From positions 1 through 19,380 of the forward strand of contig JAEYOB010000770.1 in assembly GCA_023412175.1 (NCBI GenBank): a stretch of DNA of 19,380 nucleotides, read 5' to 3'. Positions 1 to 7,935 of this stretch are shown here, one piece after another (the stretch's first letter is position 1; each line of letters begins with the position of its first letter). A model generated the notes under the pieces. That model worked only from the letters and a program-made list of their open reading frames with translations, was not told the origin of the DNA and ran no database searches. The translations under genes were made by a program, and so were the position numbers. This DNA comes from Pseudomonadota bacterium (GTDB lineage: Bacteria; Pseudomonadota; Alphaproteobacteria; Azospirillales; Azospirillaceae).

Positions 1-1
1 G

Positions 2-577
2 TTCTTCGCCGGGGCGGCCGGCGTGCCGATGGCACGGCGGCTGCCGCGGGTCGCCGCCCTGGCGCCGATGCCCGACCGCGAGCCGGCCACCGTGCTGGCC
101 GCCGTCACCATTGCCGCCCCGCGGGAGAAGGTCTTTCGCTTCTGGCGCAATGTCGGCAACCTGCCGAAGCTGATGAGCCACCTGGAGGCGGTCGAGATCG
201 AATCCGCCACCCGCTCCTGCTGGAAGGCGCGCGGTCCCGGTGGGGCGACGGTGCGCTGGCACTCCGAGATCGACAAGGAGCGGGAGAACGAGCTGCTCTC
301 CTGGCACACCGTCGAGGGCGCCGACCTGCCGCACCGCGGGCAGGTGATGTTCAAGGACGCGCCGGGCGGCCGCGGCACCGAGGTCCGCCTGACACTGGTC
401 TACCGCCCGCCGGGTGGGCAGGCCGGACGCGCGGTGGCACGGCTGTTCGGCTCCGCGCCGGGGCAGCAGGCGCGCGAGGCGCTCCGCCGGCTCAAGTACC
501 TGCTGGAGGTCGGTGAACTGCCGACCACCGAGGGGCAGCCGCACGGCGCGCGTGGAACGATGAAGGTGACCCCATGA
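2..577 (+). CDS. SRPBCC-fold (polyketide cyclase/dehydrase-like) protein, 5' end cut by window
   Basis: The reading frame is open from the first bases of the window, so the gene very probably begins upstream and the Met codon at position 23 is internal. The first visible residues (FFAGAAGVP) look like the end of a hydrophobic segment, followed by a basic stretch (RRLPR) as after a membrane helix. From about 30 codons in, the protein has the SRPBCC pattern: a strand, then a helix with the FRFWRNVGNLPKLMSHL-type segment, then the alternating strands of a ligand-binding helix-grip fold. SRPBCC proteins bind hydrophobic ligands; no substrate can be read from the sequence. The last 4 bases (ATGA) overlap the start of the alcohol dehydrogenase gene, so the two are almost certainly translated from one message. 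The fold call is good; function is unknown. Confidence 0.75.
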   Translation, partial: FFAGAAGVPMARRLPRVAALAPMPDREPATVLAAVTIAAPREKVFRFWRNVGNLPKLMSHLEAVEIESATRSCWKARGPGGATVRWHSEIDKERENELLSWHTVEGADLPHRGQVMFKDAPGGRGTEVRLTLVYRPPGGQAGRAVARLFGSAPGQQAREALRRLKYLLEVGELPTTEGQPHGARGTMKVTP

Positions 578-1758
578 TGAAGGCGCTCTGCTGGAACGGC
601 GTGAACGACCTGCGGGTCGAGCGCGTGGCCGACCCGACGCTGATCAACCCGCACGACGTCATCATCAAGGTGAGCCTGTCGTCGGTGTGCGGCTCGGACC
701 TGCACCTGCTGGGCGGCTATGTCCCGACCATGCAGCCCGGCGACATCATCGGCCACGAGTTCCTTGGCGAGGTGGTCGAGAAGGGGCCGGAGGTGCTGAC
801 GCTCAACCGCGGCGACCGGGTGATCACCGTGTCGGTCATCGGCTGCGGCAAGTGCTGGCACTGCCAACACCAGGAGTTCTCGCTGTGCGACAACTCCAAC
901 GCCCACCCGCACTACGAGGAGCGGGCGTACGGCCACGGCACGGCGGGGATCTTCGGCTACAGCCACGCCTTCGGCGGCTACGCCGGCAGCCATGCCGAGT
1001 ATGTCCGCGTGCCCTTCGCCGACACCAACTGCTTCCGCGTTCCCGAGGGGGTTAGCGACGAACAGGCGGTGTTCGTCTCCGACGCGGCGCCGACCGGCTA
1101 CATGGCCGCCGATATGGGCGGCATCAGGCCGGGCGACATCGTAGCGGTGTGGGGCTGCGGCGGCGTCGGCCAGATGGCGATCCGCAGCGCCTACCTGATG
1201 GGGGCGGAGCGCGTCGTCGGCATCGACCGCTACCCGGCGCGGCTGCGCGCCGCGCAGATGAAGGCCGGGGCGGAGCCCTTGGACTACACCCGGGTGGACG
1301 TCTACGACGCGCTGATGGCGATGACCGGCGGGCGCGGCCCGGACGTCTGCATCGACGCGGTGGGCATGGAAGCCGACGGCCACGGTACCGGCGCGGAGCA
1401 CTGGTACGACAGGGCAAAGCAGGCGGTCGGGCTGGAGAGCGACCGGCCGGCGGTGCTGCGCCAGATGATCCAGTGCTGCCGCAAGGGCGGCACCCTGTCC
1501 ATCGTCGGTGTCTATGGCGGCGTGCTGGACAAGTTTCCCATGGGGGCCGCCATGAACAAGGGCCTGACCTTCCGCATGGGCCAGCAGCACGGCCAGCGCT
1601 ACGCCGCCCGCCTTTTCGCCCACATCGGGAAGGGTGAGCTGGACCCGTCCTACCTGCTGACCCACCGATGGTCGCTGGATGACGGGCCGGAGGGCTACCG
1701 CATGTTCAAGCACAAGGCCGACGACTGCATGCGTGTGGTCTTTGCGCCCGGAGGGTAA
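574..1758 (+). CDS. zinc-dependent alcohol dehydrogenase, formaldehyde-dehydrogenase-like group
   Basis: A 394-aa medium-chain dehydrogenase/reductase with all expected features. Catalytic-zinc residues are Cys39 (SVCGSDLH), His61-Glu62 (GHEFLGEV) and probably Asp170. The structural-zinc loop has Cys91, Cys94, Cys97 and Cys105. The dinucleotide-binding turn is GCGGVG at 194-199, and Asp218 at the end of the next strand favours NAD over NADP. The extended loop after the structural zinc (about 108-140) and the insert around 260-290 resemble the glutathione-independent formaldehyde dehydrogenase/dismutase-like branch rather than simple ethanol dehydrogenases. It would oxidise an alcohol or aldehyde in the cytosol; the real substrate cannot be told. 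The start overlaps the stop of the SRPBCC gene by 4 bases, and an 84-aa unknown follows 6 bases after its stop. No key residue is missing. Confidence 0.93.
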   Translation: MMKALCWNGVNDLRVERVADPTLINPHDVIIKVSLSSVCGSDLHLLGGYVPTMQPGDIIGHEFLGEVVEKGPEVLTLNRGDRVITVSVIGCGKCWHCQHQEFSLCDNSNAHPHYEERAYGHGTAGIFGYSHAFGGYAGSHAEYVRVPFADTNCFRVPEGVSDEQAVFVSDAAPTGYMAADMGGIRPGDIVAVWGCGGVGQMAIRSAYLMGAERVVGIDRYPARLRAAQMKAGAEPLDYTRVDVYDALMAMTGGRGPDVCIDAVGMEADGHGTGAEHWYDRAKQAVGLESDRPAVLRQMIQCCRKGGTLSIVGVYGGVLDKFPMGAAMNKGLTFRMGQQHGQRYAARLFAHIGKGELDPSYLLTHRWSLDDGPEGYRMFKHKADDCMRVVFAPGG

Positions 1759-1764
1759 GGTTCC

Positions 1765-2019
1765 ATGAACATCGTCTACGCCTACATGGCCGAAAAGGGC
1801 GACGCGGTCCAGGCCGAGGTGCTGGCCCTGCTCCGCGCCCGCTTCGGCAGCGCCGACACGGTCAGCGTCGAGGAGCGCGACGCCGAAACCGGCGGCGAGA
1901 GCGACGTGCTGGTAACCGTGCGGGTTCCCGCCGACCATGTGGAGCCTGCCGTCGAAGCGATCCGCGCGCATCACGCGGTGATCGACGCCGCGGCAGGGAG
2001 CTTCGGAGAGCGGGTTTGA
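1765..2019 (+). CDS. small protein of unknown function (84 aa)
   Basis: I do not recognise this family. The start lies 6 bases after the dehydrogenase stop, and AAGG sits four bases upstream of the ATG, so it is well placed as the last gene of the operon. The protein is acidic, has no membrane segment or signal peptide, and reads as alternating strands and helices (strand 1-8, helix 12-28, strand 33-38, strand 48-54, helix 58-70). That is compatible with a small ferredoxin-like alpha/beta fold, but this is a guess from residue pattern. The stop codon falls in the loop of a small GGGTT/AACCC hairpin (2012-2025) just before the convergent PaiB-type gene. Being real is likely from spacing, codon use and ribosome site. 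Confidence 0.7.
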   Translation: MNIVYAYMAEKGDAVQAEVLALLRARFGSADTVSVEERDAETGGESDVLVTVRVPADHVEPAVEAIRAHHAVIDAAAGSFGERV

Positions 2020-2026
2020 AAACCCC

Positions 2027-2659
2027 TTATGTCTCCCGGTCCATCAGCGCCGCGACCGCCAGTTCCGCCGGCCCGCCATCGCTTCGCAACCCCTCGACGA
2101 CGCCAGCCCGGTCCCCGGCGGGGCGGTTCTGGCTCAGCTTCCACTTGCCCTCGATGCGGGCGATGGGGAGGCGGAACCCGACGATGCCTTTGAACAGACC
2201 TTGTAGGAACTCCTCCGGTGCGTCCGAGACGGCCCAGGCGTCGGGACGGCCGGCCTCGTGCGTGTCGGTCAGCCGGGAGACGACGCCGCGCAGCGAGTCC
2301 GGATCGTCGAACAGTTCCAGGCTGCCGTAGGCGTGGACGGTCACGTAGTTCCAGGTCGGCACGACCTTGCCGGTCTGCTTCTTGGTCTCGTACCAGGAGG
2401 GCGTAACGTAGGCGTCCGGCCCGGTGAAGATGGCCAGCGCCGGCACCTCCGGCGAGAAGCGCCGCCATTGCGGGTTGGCCTTCGAGAAATGCCCGGTCAG
2501 GGTGCCGTACGGCCCGTGGTCGGCGTCCAGAAGCAACGGCAGGTGGCTGGCCTCCAAACCGTCGCCGCCCAGCGTGACCAAGGTGGCGAGCCGCGCTTGG
2601 CGGATAGCATCATGCAGGACCGGCAGCCGATCCTCGGCGAAGGCGGGCGGGACGTACAC
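2027..2659 (-). CDS. PaiB-type FMN-binding negative transcriptional regulator family protein
   Basis: The 210-aa product begins VYVPPAF, the usual opening of this family (normally MYVPPAF), and continues with the flavin-binding split-barrel pattern: TLVTLGGDG, HLPLLLD, LTGHFSKANPQW and KVVPTWNYVTVHAYG. I chose the GTG start at 2659 because GGAG lies 7 bases upstream and because it matches the family's N-terminus. An ATG 14 codons further upstream (2701) lacks a ribosome site. Bacillus PaiB is described as a negative regulator of sporulation and protease genes, but most homologues are uncharacterised and may be FMN enzymes rather than repressors; no DNA-binding domain is visible here. It lies 67 bases downstream of the sensor kinase gene on the same strand and converges with the dehydrogenase operon, only 7 bases apart. 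Confidence 0.88.
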   Translation of the reverse strand: MYVPPAFAEDRLPVLHDAIRQARLATLVTLGGDGLEASHLPLLLDADHGPYGTLTGHFSKANPQWRRFSPEVPALAIFTGPDAYVTPSWYETKKQTGKVVPTWNYVTVHAYGSLELFDDPDSLRGVVSRLTDTHEAGRPDAWAVSDAPEEFLQGLFKGIVGFRLPIARIEGKWKLSQNRPAGDRAGVVEGLRSDGGPAELAVAALMDRET

Positions 2660-2726
2660 AGGCAGGCTCCGGGCCAGGGGGAAGAGGTTCGACCTTAACA
2701 TGCAGGGCTACGCCGGGCAGTGCCTT

Positions 2727-5027
2727 TCACCCCCGCAACACCACCTGGAAGCAGGTGCCGATGCGGCGGTCGGTAATGTGCAGGTCGGCCCCGACCTTGT
2801 CGGCCAGGGCGATCAGGACGCGCATGCCCAACCCGGTCGAGGTGGCAGGGTCGAAGCCGGGTGGCAGGCCGGTGCCCTCATCCGACACCGCGAGGCGGAG
2901 CCGCCCGTCTTCTTCCCTGCGGTCGAGGGTCACGCGCACCGGGCCGGCGCCACCCTTGCGATAGGCATACTTGGCGGCGTTGGTCACCAACTCGTTGACC
3001 ATCAGGCCGAGCGCGATGGCGGTGTCGGCCGGCAGCACCACGTCGATGGCGTCCACCGTCAATAGACCGTTGAGCCCGAGTGCTGAACCGATGTCGTTGC
3101 AAAGGTCGCGCAGGTAGGGGGCGGACTCGACGCTTTCCGGCCCGCTGGAGCTGTAGAGGCGTCGGTGGACCAGCGCCACCGTGGCGATGCGCGTCGCCGT
3201 TTCCTCGAACCGGACGCGGGTGTCGGGGTCGGCGATGTCGGCCGCCTGCATGTGGACAAGCAGCGCCACCATCTGCAGCGAATTCTTGATGCGGTGGTTC
3301 ATCTCGCGCATCAGCAGATCCTGGCGGTGCAGCAGTTCCTCGCGCTCGGCCTCCACCTGCTTGCGTGCTGAGATGTCCTCGATGACGGCCAGCATGTAGG
3401 CCGGCCGGCCCTCGGTGTCGCGCACCGCAGAGCCGGACAGGCTTGCCCACACCGTGCTGCCGTCCTTGCGGACGTAGCGTTTCTCCTGCACGAAGCTGGT
3501 CAGCTCACCGGTATAGAGCTGTTCGGTCAGGGCTAAGCCTGTGGGCAGATCGTCGGGGTAGGTGAAGTCCTGGAAGCGCAGGCGCAGCAACTCGTCCCGC
3601 GGATAGCCGATGATCGCGCAATAGCGGTCATTGGCGCGGGTCAGGCGGCCGTCGCGGGCAACCTCGGCGATTCCGATGGCCACCTGCTCGAAGGCGGCAC
3701 GGTAGCGGGCTTCGCTGTCGGCCAGCGCCTGCTGCTGACGCCGCCGCTCCGACACGTCACGGAAGAAGAGGGTTAGGCCGTCCATGGAGGGATAGGCGTG
3801 CACCTCCAGCCAAAGGCCCATTACATTCTCGAACGCTTCGAACGCATCGGGCCTGCCCGTCTCCATGGCCTCGTGATAACGCTGCCAGAAGATGGATCCT
3901 TCCCCGCCCGGATAGGCCTCCCAGAACGGTGTGCCGATCAGGTCGCGACCGCCGCTGACCAGCGCCTTCGCACGCGCGTTCAGGTAGAGGATGCGCCAGT
4001 CGCGGCCAATGACCAGCACGCAATCGGTGGTGCTCTCCAGCACCCGAAACAGGCGGTCGCGGGTCTCCCGCAGTTCCGTTTCCATACGGATGTGGTCGTC
4101 CACGCCCTGGACGACGGTGACACCCAGGACGATCTCGCCCTTGTCGTCGCGGATGGGGGCGGAACTGACCAGTAGGTTGGTGAGCCGGCCGTCGCCGCGG
4201 CGGTACAGCATGGGCTCCTGCTCGATGGTTTCGCCGTGCCGGACTGCGCGCGCCATGGGGTACTCGTCCGGCTGGTAGGGCGTGCCATCCGGGTGCAGCG
4301 CCCCGTATCGCACGTAGTCCTCGACACTCTCCGCTTCCCGCCGGCCGTGGCCGAGCAGTTCGATACCCCTGGCGTTGTACAGGATTGGCCGGCCGGACGG
4401 AGCCTCGGCAATGGAGACGCTCAGGGGCAACTGTTCGAGCACCGCGTCCAGTTGGGTGCGGCTCAGCCGGGCGCTGGCCTCCGCTTCGGCGCGGCGGATG
4501 GCGGCACCCAGCAGATGGGCGAAGCCCTGCACGAACAGCATGTCGATCTCGTGGAAATCCCGCGGCTCGCCGCCGTCGACCTCCAGCACCCCCCACGGTG
4601 TGGACTCGGCGCCGATGGGTACGTTCAGCGCGGCGACCACCCCATGATCGCGCAGCAGGCGGCTGGAATGCAGTCCACCCGGCTGGTTGAGGTCGCTCAC
4701 CACCACCGGTTCCCGCGTGGCCAGCGCGCGGCCCGGTGGCGTATCGGGGTCGTTCGGCACCACTCCATGGCCGACGACGCCGTCGTGCCATCCCACGCCG
4801 GCAACAACCAGAAAATCGTTCGTCTCAGGCCGGTAGCGCAGTACCTTGGCGCGCGGCAGTTCCAGCCCCTCGGCCACGCACACGGCGGCCTCGTCAAGCA
4901 GGGCCGACAGATTCTTTTCCGCCAGCGCGCGCGCGCCGAACCGGCTCAGCGTGCGCTGGTGGCGCAGACTGGATTGCAAAAGGTCCGGCGACGGTGCGCA
5001 AGGATTGCAAGGGGATCCGTCGTCCAT
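2727..5027 (-). CDS. GAF/PAS sensor histidine kinase, HisKA_2 type
   Basis: A 766-aa soluble kinase with no membrane helix, hence a cytosolic sensor. Domain order: GAF about 25-175; a PAS about 188-310; a second PAS about 322-427; a third PAS about 435-558, ending in the DISARKQ linker; then the HisKA_2 dimerisation box with REMNHRIKN and phospho-acceptor His578. The ATPase domain has its N-box (NELVTNAAKYA, Asn678 and Asn683) and G-box (DEGTGLPPG, 716-724). HisKA_2 and HWE kinases commonly signal through stand-alone receivers, including PhyR of the general stress response in alphaproteobacteria. No response regulator gene is adjacent, so this is an orphan kinase. The GAF domain could bind a small ligand or chromophore; no bilin-attachment Cys can be assigned with confidence. 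All catalytic motifs are present. Confidence 0.93.
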   Translation of the reverse strand: MDDGSPCNPCAPSPDLLQSSLRHQRTLSRFGARALAEKNLSALLDEAAVCVAEGLELPRAKVLRYRPETNDFLVVAGVGWHDGVVGHGVVPNDPDTPPGRALATREPVVVSDLNQPGGLHSSRLLRDHGVVAALNVPIGAESTPWGVLEVDGGEPRDFHEIDMLFVQGFAHLLGAAIRRAEAEASARLSRTQLDAVLEQLPLSVSIAEAPSGRPILYNARGIELLGHGRREAESVEDYVRYGALHPDGTPYQPDEYPMARAVRHGETIEQEPMLYRRGDGRLTNLLVSSAPIRDDKGEIVLGVTVVQGVDDHIRMETELRETRDRLFRVLESTTDCVLVIGRDWRILYLNARAKALVSGGRDLIGTPFWEAYPGGEGSIFWQRYHEAMETGRPDAFEAFENVMGLWLEVHAYPSMDGLTLFFRDVSERRRQQQALADSEARYRAAFEQVAIGIAEVARDGRLTRANDRYCAIIGYPRDELLRLRFQDFTYPDDLPTGLALTEQLYTGELTSFVQEKRYVRKDGSTVWASLSGSAVRDTEGRPAYMLAVIEDISARKQVEAEREELLHRQDLLMREMNHRIKNSLQMVALLVHMQAADIADPDTRVRFEETATRIATVALVHRRLYSSSGPESVESAPYLRDLCNDIGSALGLNGLLTVDAIDVVLPADTAIALGLMVNELVTNAAKYAYRKGGAGPVRVTLDRREEDGRLRLAVSDEGTGLPPGFDPATSTGLGMRVLIALADKVGADLHITDRRIGTCFQVVLRG

Positions 5028-5107
5028 GAGGCAAGTTCAGGTGGATTTGCTCCGGTGTCAAATAAGTGTGCGTCCGATAACCTTTTGCTGCCAATACCAA
5101 TTCCGTA

Positions 5108-5833
5108 CTAAATGATCGGCTCCAACGGAGGTCTTTTCCCTCGGATGGGCGTCTTCAATCCTTGCTGCGGTGCGGTCCAGCGCACCGCGTTCGCTATGAC
5201 CCGCTGGATGCGGGGGTCGTGATAGGTGGGATAGGTCTCGTGGCCCGGGCGGAAGTAGAAGATCCGGCCCAGCCCGCGCCGCCAGCCACAGCCGCTGCGG
5301 AACACCTCGCCGCCCTTGAACCAGGAGATGAAGACCAGATCGTCGGGCGGCGGCACGTCGAAGGGTTCGCCGTACATCTCCTCCCGCGCCAGTTCGATGC
5401 GGTCGTCGATGCCCGCCGCCACGGGGTGGGCGGGATCGACCACCCACAGCCGTTCGCTCTCCCCGGCCACGCGGTACTTGAGAAAGCAGCCCGTCCCCAT
5501 CAGCGCCAGGAACGGTTTGGAGAAGTGTGCGGAGTGCAGCGGCACGAAGCCCATGCCGTTCTCGGTGACGCGCGTTCTTACCCGTCCGACGACCGCGTCG
5601 GCGACCTCGGCATGCGCCTTGTGACCCCACCAGACCAGCACGTCGGTGGCCGCCAGACGCTCTTCGCTCAGACCGTGCTCCGGTTCGTCCAGAGTGGCGG
5701 TGGTCACGTCCGTCAGCCCGTGAGCGCGCAATGCCTCGGCCAGTACCGCGTGGATCCCCTGCGGGTAGATGCGGGCGACTTCCTCGCTGCGGCGCTCGTG
5801 GAGAAACTCGTTCCAGACAAGGACGCGGATCAT
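5108..5833 (-). CDS. ThuA family trehalose utilisation protein
   Basis: A 241-aa protein matching the full-length ThuA family, a class I glutamine-amidotransferase-like fold. Recognisable blocks in order: [10 protein letters not shown] at the N-terminus, [74 protein letters not shown] and [14 protein letters not shown]. In rhizobia ThuA acts with the dehydrogenase ThuB in the keto-sugar route for using trehalose and related disaccharides; the precise reaction of this copy is unknown. I chose the ATG at 5833 (AGGGA about 9 bases upstream). A TTG 24 codons upstream keeps the frame open, but the extension does not look like protein. It is transcribed away from treZ across a 206-base gap, so one trehalose-related gene lies on each side of a shared control region. 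No thuB is present in the window. Confidence 0.9.
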   Translation of the reverse strand: MIRVLVWNEFLHERRSEEVARIYPQGIHAVLAEALRAHGLTDVTTATLDEPEHGLSEERLAATDVLVWWGHKAHAEVADAVVGRVRTRVTENGMGFVPLHSAHFSKPFLALMGTGCFLKYRVAGESERLWVVDPAHPVAAGIDDRIELAREEMYGEPFDVPPPDDLVFISWFKGGEVFRSGCGWRRGLGRIFYFRPGHETYPTYHDPRIQRVIANAVRWTAPQQGLKTPIRGKRPPLEPII

Positions 5834-6039
5834 GCGGATTATTCCCTGCTCAAATATTGTTCTTCGCAAGATGCAACCGGCAGCGTGCCAGCGGATGTCC
5901 AGCAAGGGGAGATCGTACTCTTTGCTGCGGGATCAATGGCCTTTGCCGGCTGTTTGTGGGGAACCCGATGGACAAGCTGTGCCCACCGAAAGGTTTTAGC
6001 TCCGTGACTGTCACCGCTGCCCGGTCCGAGGACCGGCCG

Positions 6040-7935
6040 ATGTCCGCTCCGCCGCGCCGCTACCCCGTGGGTGCCGAGGTGCTGCCGGACGGCAGCGTCC
6101 ATTTCCGCCTGTGGGCGCCCAAGTGCCGCCGTGTCACGGTGGTGATCGGGCCGGACGCCGGGCCGGATGCCCGTGTGGTGTCGTTGGATGCGGAGGGCGA
6201 CGGCTACTTCTCCGTCGCGGTCGGCGGCGTGACGGCGGGCAGTCTGTACCGGTACCGCCTGGATGAGGATGCGACGCCATACCCGGATCCGGCGTCGCGC
6301 TTCCAGCCCGACGGGCCGCACGGGCCGTCGCAGGTGGTGGATCCGTTCCGGTTCGGCTGGAGCGACCATGCCTGGAAAGGCCGAGCGATCAGGGGACAGG
6401 TCGTCTACGAGATGCACATCGGCACCTTTACCCCCGAGGGCACCTGGGATGCCGCCATTAGGCAGTTGCCCGATCTGGCCGAACTGGGGATCACGGTGCT
6501 GGAACTGATGCCGGTCTCGGAGTTCCCCGGCCGCTTCGGCTGGGGCTACGACGGGGTGAACCTGTTCGCGCCGACGCGGCTGTACGGCACGCCCGACGAC
6601 ATGCGCCGCTTCGTCGACCGCGCGCACGCGCTGGGCCTCGCGGTCATCCTCGACGTGGTCTACAACCACCTCGGCCCGGACGGCAATTACCTGAAGCGCT
6701 TTTCCGACGCCTACTTCACCGACAAGTACAAGAACGAGTGGGGCGAGGCGATCAACTTCGACGGCCCGGACAGCGGCCCGGTGCGCGAGTTCTTCGTCGT
6801 GAATGCCGCCTATTGGGTGGATGAATTCCACTTGGACGGCCTGCGGCTGGACGCCACGCAGCAGATCTTCGACGCCTCGCCGGTCAACGTGGTGGAGGAG
6901 ATCAGCACGGCGGTGCGCAGGGCGGCGCGTGGCCGTGCCACCATCCTGGTCGGCGAGAACGAGCCGCAGCACTCCCGTCTCCTGCGCCCGTGCGGGGAGG
7001 GCGGTGGCGCCTGCGGCCTGGACGGCCTGTGGAACGACGATTTCCACCATTCCGCCATGGTGGCGCTGACCGGGCGGGCCGAGGCCTATTACACCGACTA
7101 TCGCGGCACGCCGCAGGAGTTCGTGTCGGCCATGAAGCACGGCTTCCTCTACCAGGGGCAGTGGTACAAGTGGCAGGGCAAGCGGCGCGGCATGCCGGCC
7201 TTCGGGGTGGACCCGGCGGCCATGGTGACCTTTCTCCAGAACCACGGCCAGATCGCCAATTCCGGAAACGGTCTGCGCGTGCACCAGTTGACGTCGCCGG
7301 GACTGTACCGGGCGTTCACCGCGCTGATGCTGCTCGGTCCCGGCACGCCGATGCTGTTCCAGGGGCAGGAGTTCGCGGCATCCGCGCCCTTCCTCTACTT
7401 TGCCGACCACAAGCCCGACCTTGCCAGGCTGGTCGCCAAGGGGCGCGGCGAGTTCGTGGCGCAGTTCCCCAGCGTCGCCACGCCGGCCATGCAGGCGCAA
7501 CTCGCAGTTCCGCACGATCCCGCCACCTTCGAACGCTGCAAGCTCGATCCCACCGAACGGGAGCGGCACGCCTGGGCTGCCGCGCTGCACCGCAACCTGC
7601 TGCGCCTGCGTCGCGAGGACCCGGTGTTCTGTGCCCAGGCGCGCCCGGACGGCGCCGTATTGGACGCGGAAGCGTTCGTTCTGCGCTTTTTCGGTGAGGA
7701 TGGGGACGACCGGCTGTTGCTGGTCAACATGGGGCGCGACCTCGACCTACAACCTGTGCCCGAACCGTTGCTCGCTCCGCCCCTGGGTGCACGCTGGCGC
7801 CTGCTGTGGTCGAGCGAGGATCCCGCCTATGGCGGCGGCGGCACGCCGGAGGTCGAGACCGACGGCAACTGGCACCTCCCCGGCCGTGCCGCGTTGGTGC
7901 TTGCACCTCACATGGAACAGGAGAGCCATGCCTGA
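6040..7935 (+). CDS. treZ: malto-oligosyltrehalose trehalohydrolase (TreZ), GH13, with atypical catalytic site
   Basis: TreZ releases trehalose from maltooligosyl-trehalose, the second step of trehalose synthesis from glycogen. The 631-aa product has an N-terminal beta-sandwich (about 8-105, VHFRLWAPKC), then a GH13 barrel from about 120. Visible motifs are DVVYNH (205-210), nucleophile Asp271 in GLRLDATQ, acid/base Glu306 in VGENEPQ, and the TreZ-typical block FTDKYKNEWGEAINFDGPDS. In conserved region IV, where the family has NHDQ, this protein reads NHGQ, so the transition-state Asp is Gly403 (codon 7246-7248). I chose the ATG at 6040 because GAGG lies 8 bases upstream and it matches the family's N-terminus; GTG at 6004 is possible. 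Its stop overlaps the debranching enzyme start by 8 bases. No treY is in the window. Family assignment is sure; activity is doubtful. Confidence 0.93.
   Translation: MSAPPRRYPVGAEVLPDGSVHFRLWAPKCRRVTVVIGPDAGPDARVVSLDAEGDGYFSVAVGGVTAGSLYRYRLDEDATPYPDPASRFQPDGPHGPSQVVDPFRFGWSDHAWKGRAIRGQVVYEMHIGTFTPEGTWDAAIRQLPDLAELGITVLELMPVSEFPGRFGWGYDGVNLFAPTRLYGTPDDMRRFVDRAHALGLAVILDVVYNHLGPDGNYLKRFSDAYFTDKYKNEWGEAINFDGPDSGPVREFFVVNAAYWVDEFHLDGLRLDATQQIFDASPVNVVEEISTAVRRAARGRATILVGENEPQHSRLLRPCGEGGGACGLDGLWNDDFHHSAMVALTGRAEAYYTDYRGTPQEFVSAMKHGFLYQGQWYKWQGKRRGMPAFGVDPAAMVTFLQNHGQIANSGNGLRVHQLTSPGLYRAFTALMLLGPGTPMLFQGQEFAASAPFLYFADHKPDLARLVAKGRGEFVAQFPSVATPAMQAQLAVPHDPATFERCKLDPTERERHAWAAALHRNLLRLRREDPVFCAQARPDGAVLDAEAFVLRFFGEDGDDRLLLVNMGRDLDLQPVPEPLLAPPLGARWRLLWSSEDPAYGGGGTPEVETDGNWHLPGRAALVLAPHMEQESHA

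Noticed and set aside
400..1974. Long open frame antisense to the dehydrogenase operon
   Set aside because: It lies opposite genes with clear families and has low-complexity, His/Ala/Val-rich translation typical of antisense frames in high-GC DNA.
2012..2025. GGGTT/AACCC hairpin between convergent genes as a terminator
   Set aside because: Only 5 bp with no T-run, and it includes the stop codon; too weak to call.
2660..2701. Upstream ATG for the PaiB-type gene
   Set aside because: No ribosome site, and the family N-terminus starts at the GTG at 2659, which has GGAG at good spacing.
5960..5996. GGAAC upstream of treZ as a general-stress promoter
   Set aside because: The nearest GTTT lies 28 bases away, too far for the 16-17 base spacing.
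5731..6039. Upstream in-frame starts for treZ
   Set aside because: The extension is Arg/Cys-rich and not protein-like; the ATG at 6040 has a better ribosome site. GTG at 6004 remains possible.
5839..7590. 583-codon open frame antisense to treZ
   Set aside because: Same reason: a shadow of a conserved gene in high-GC sequence.
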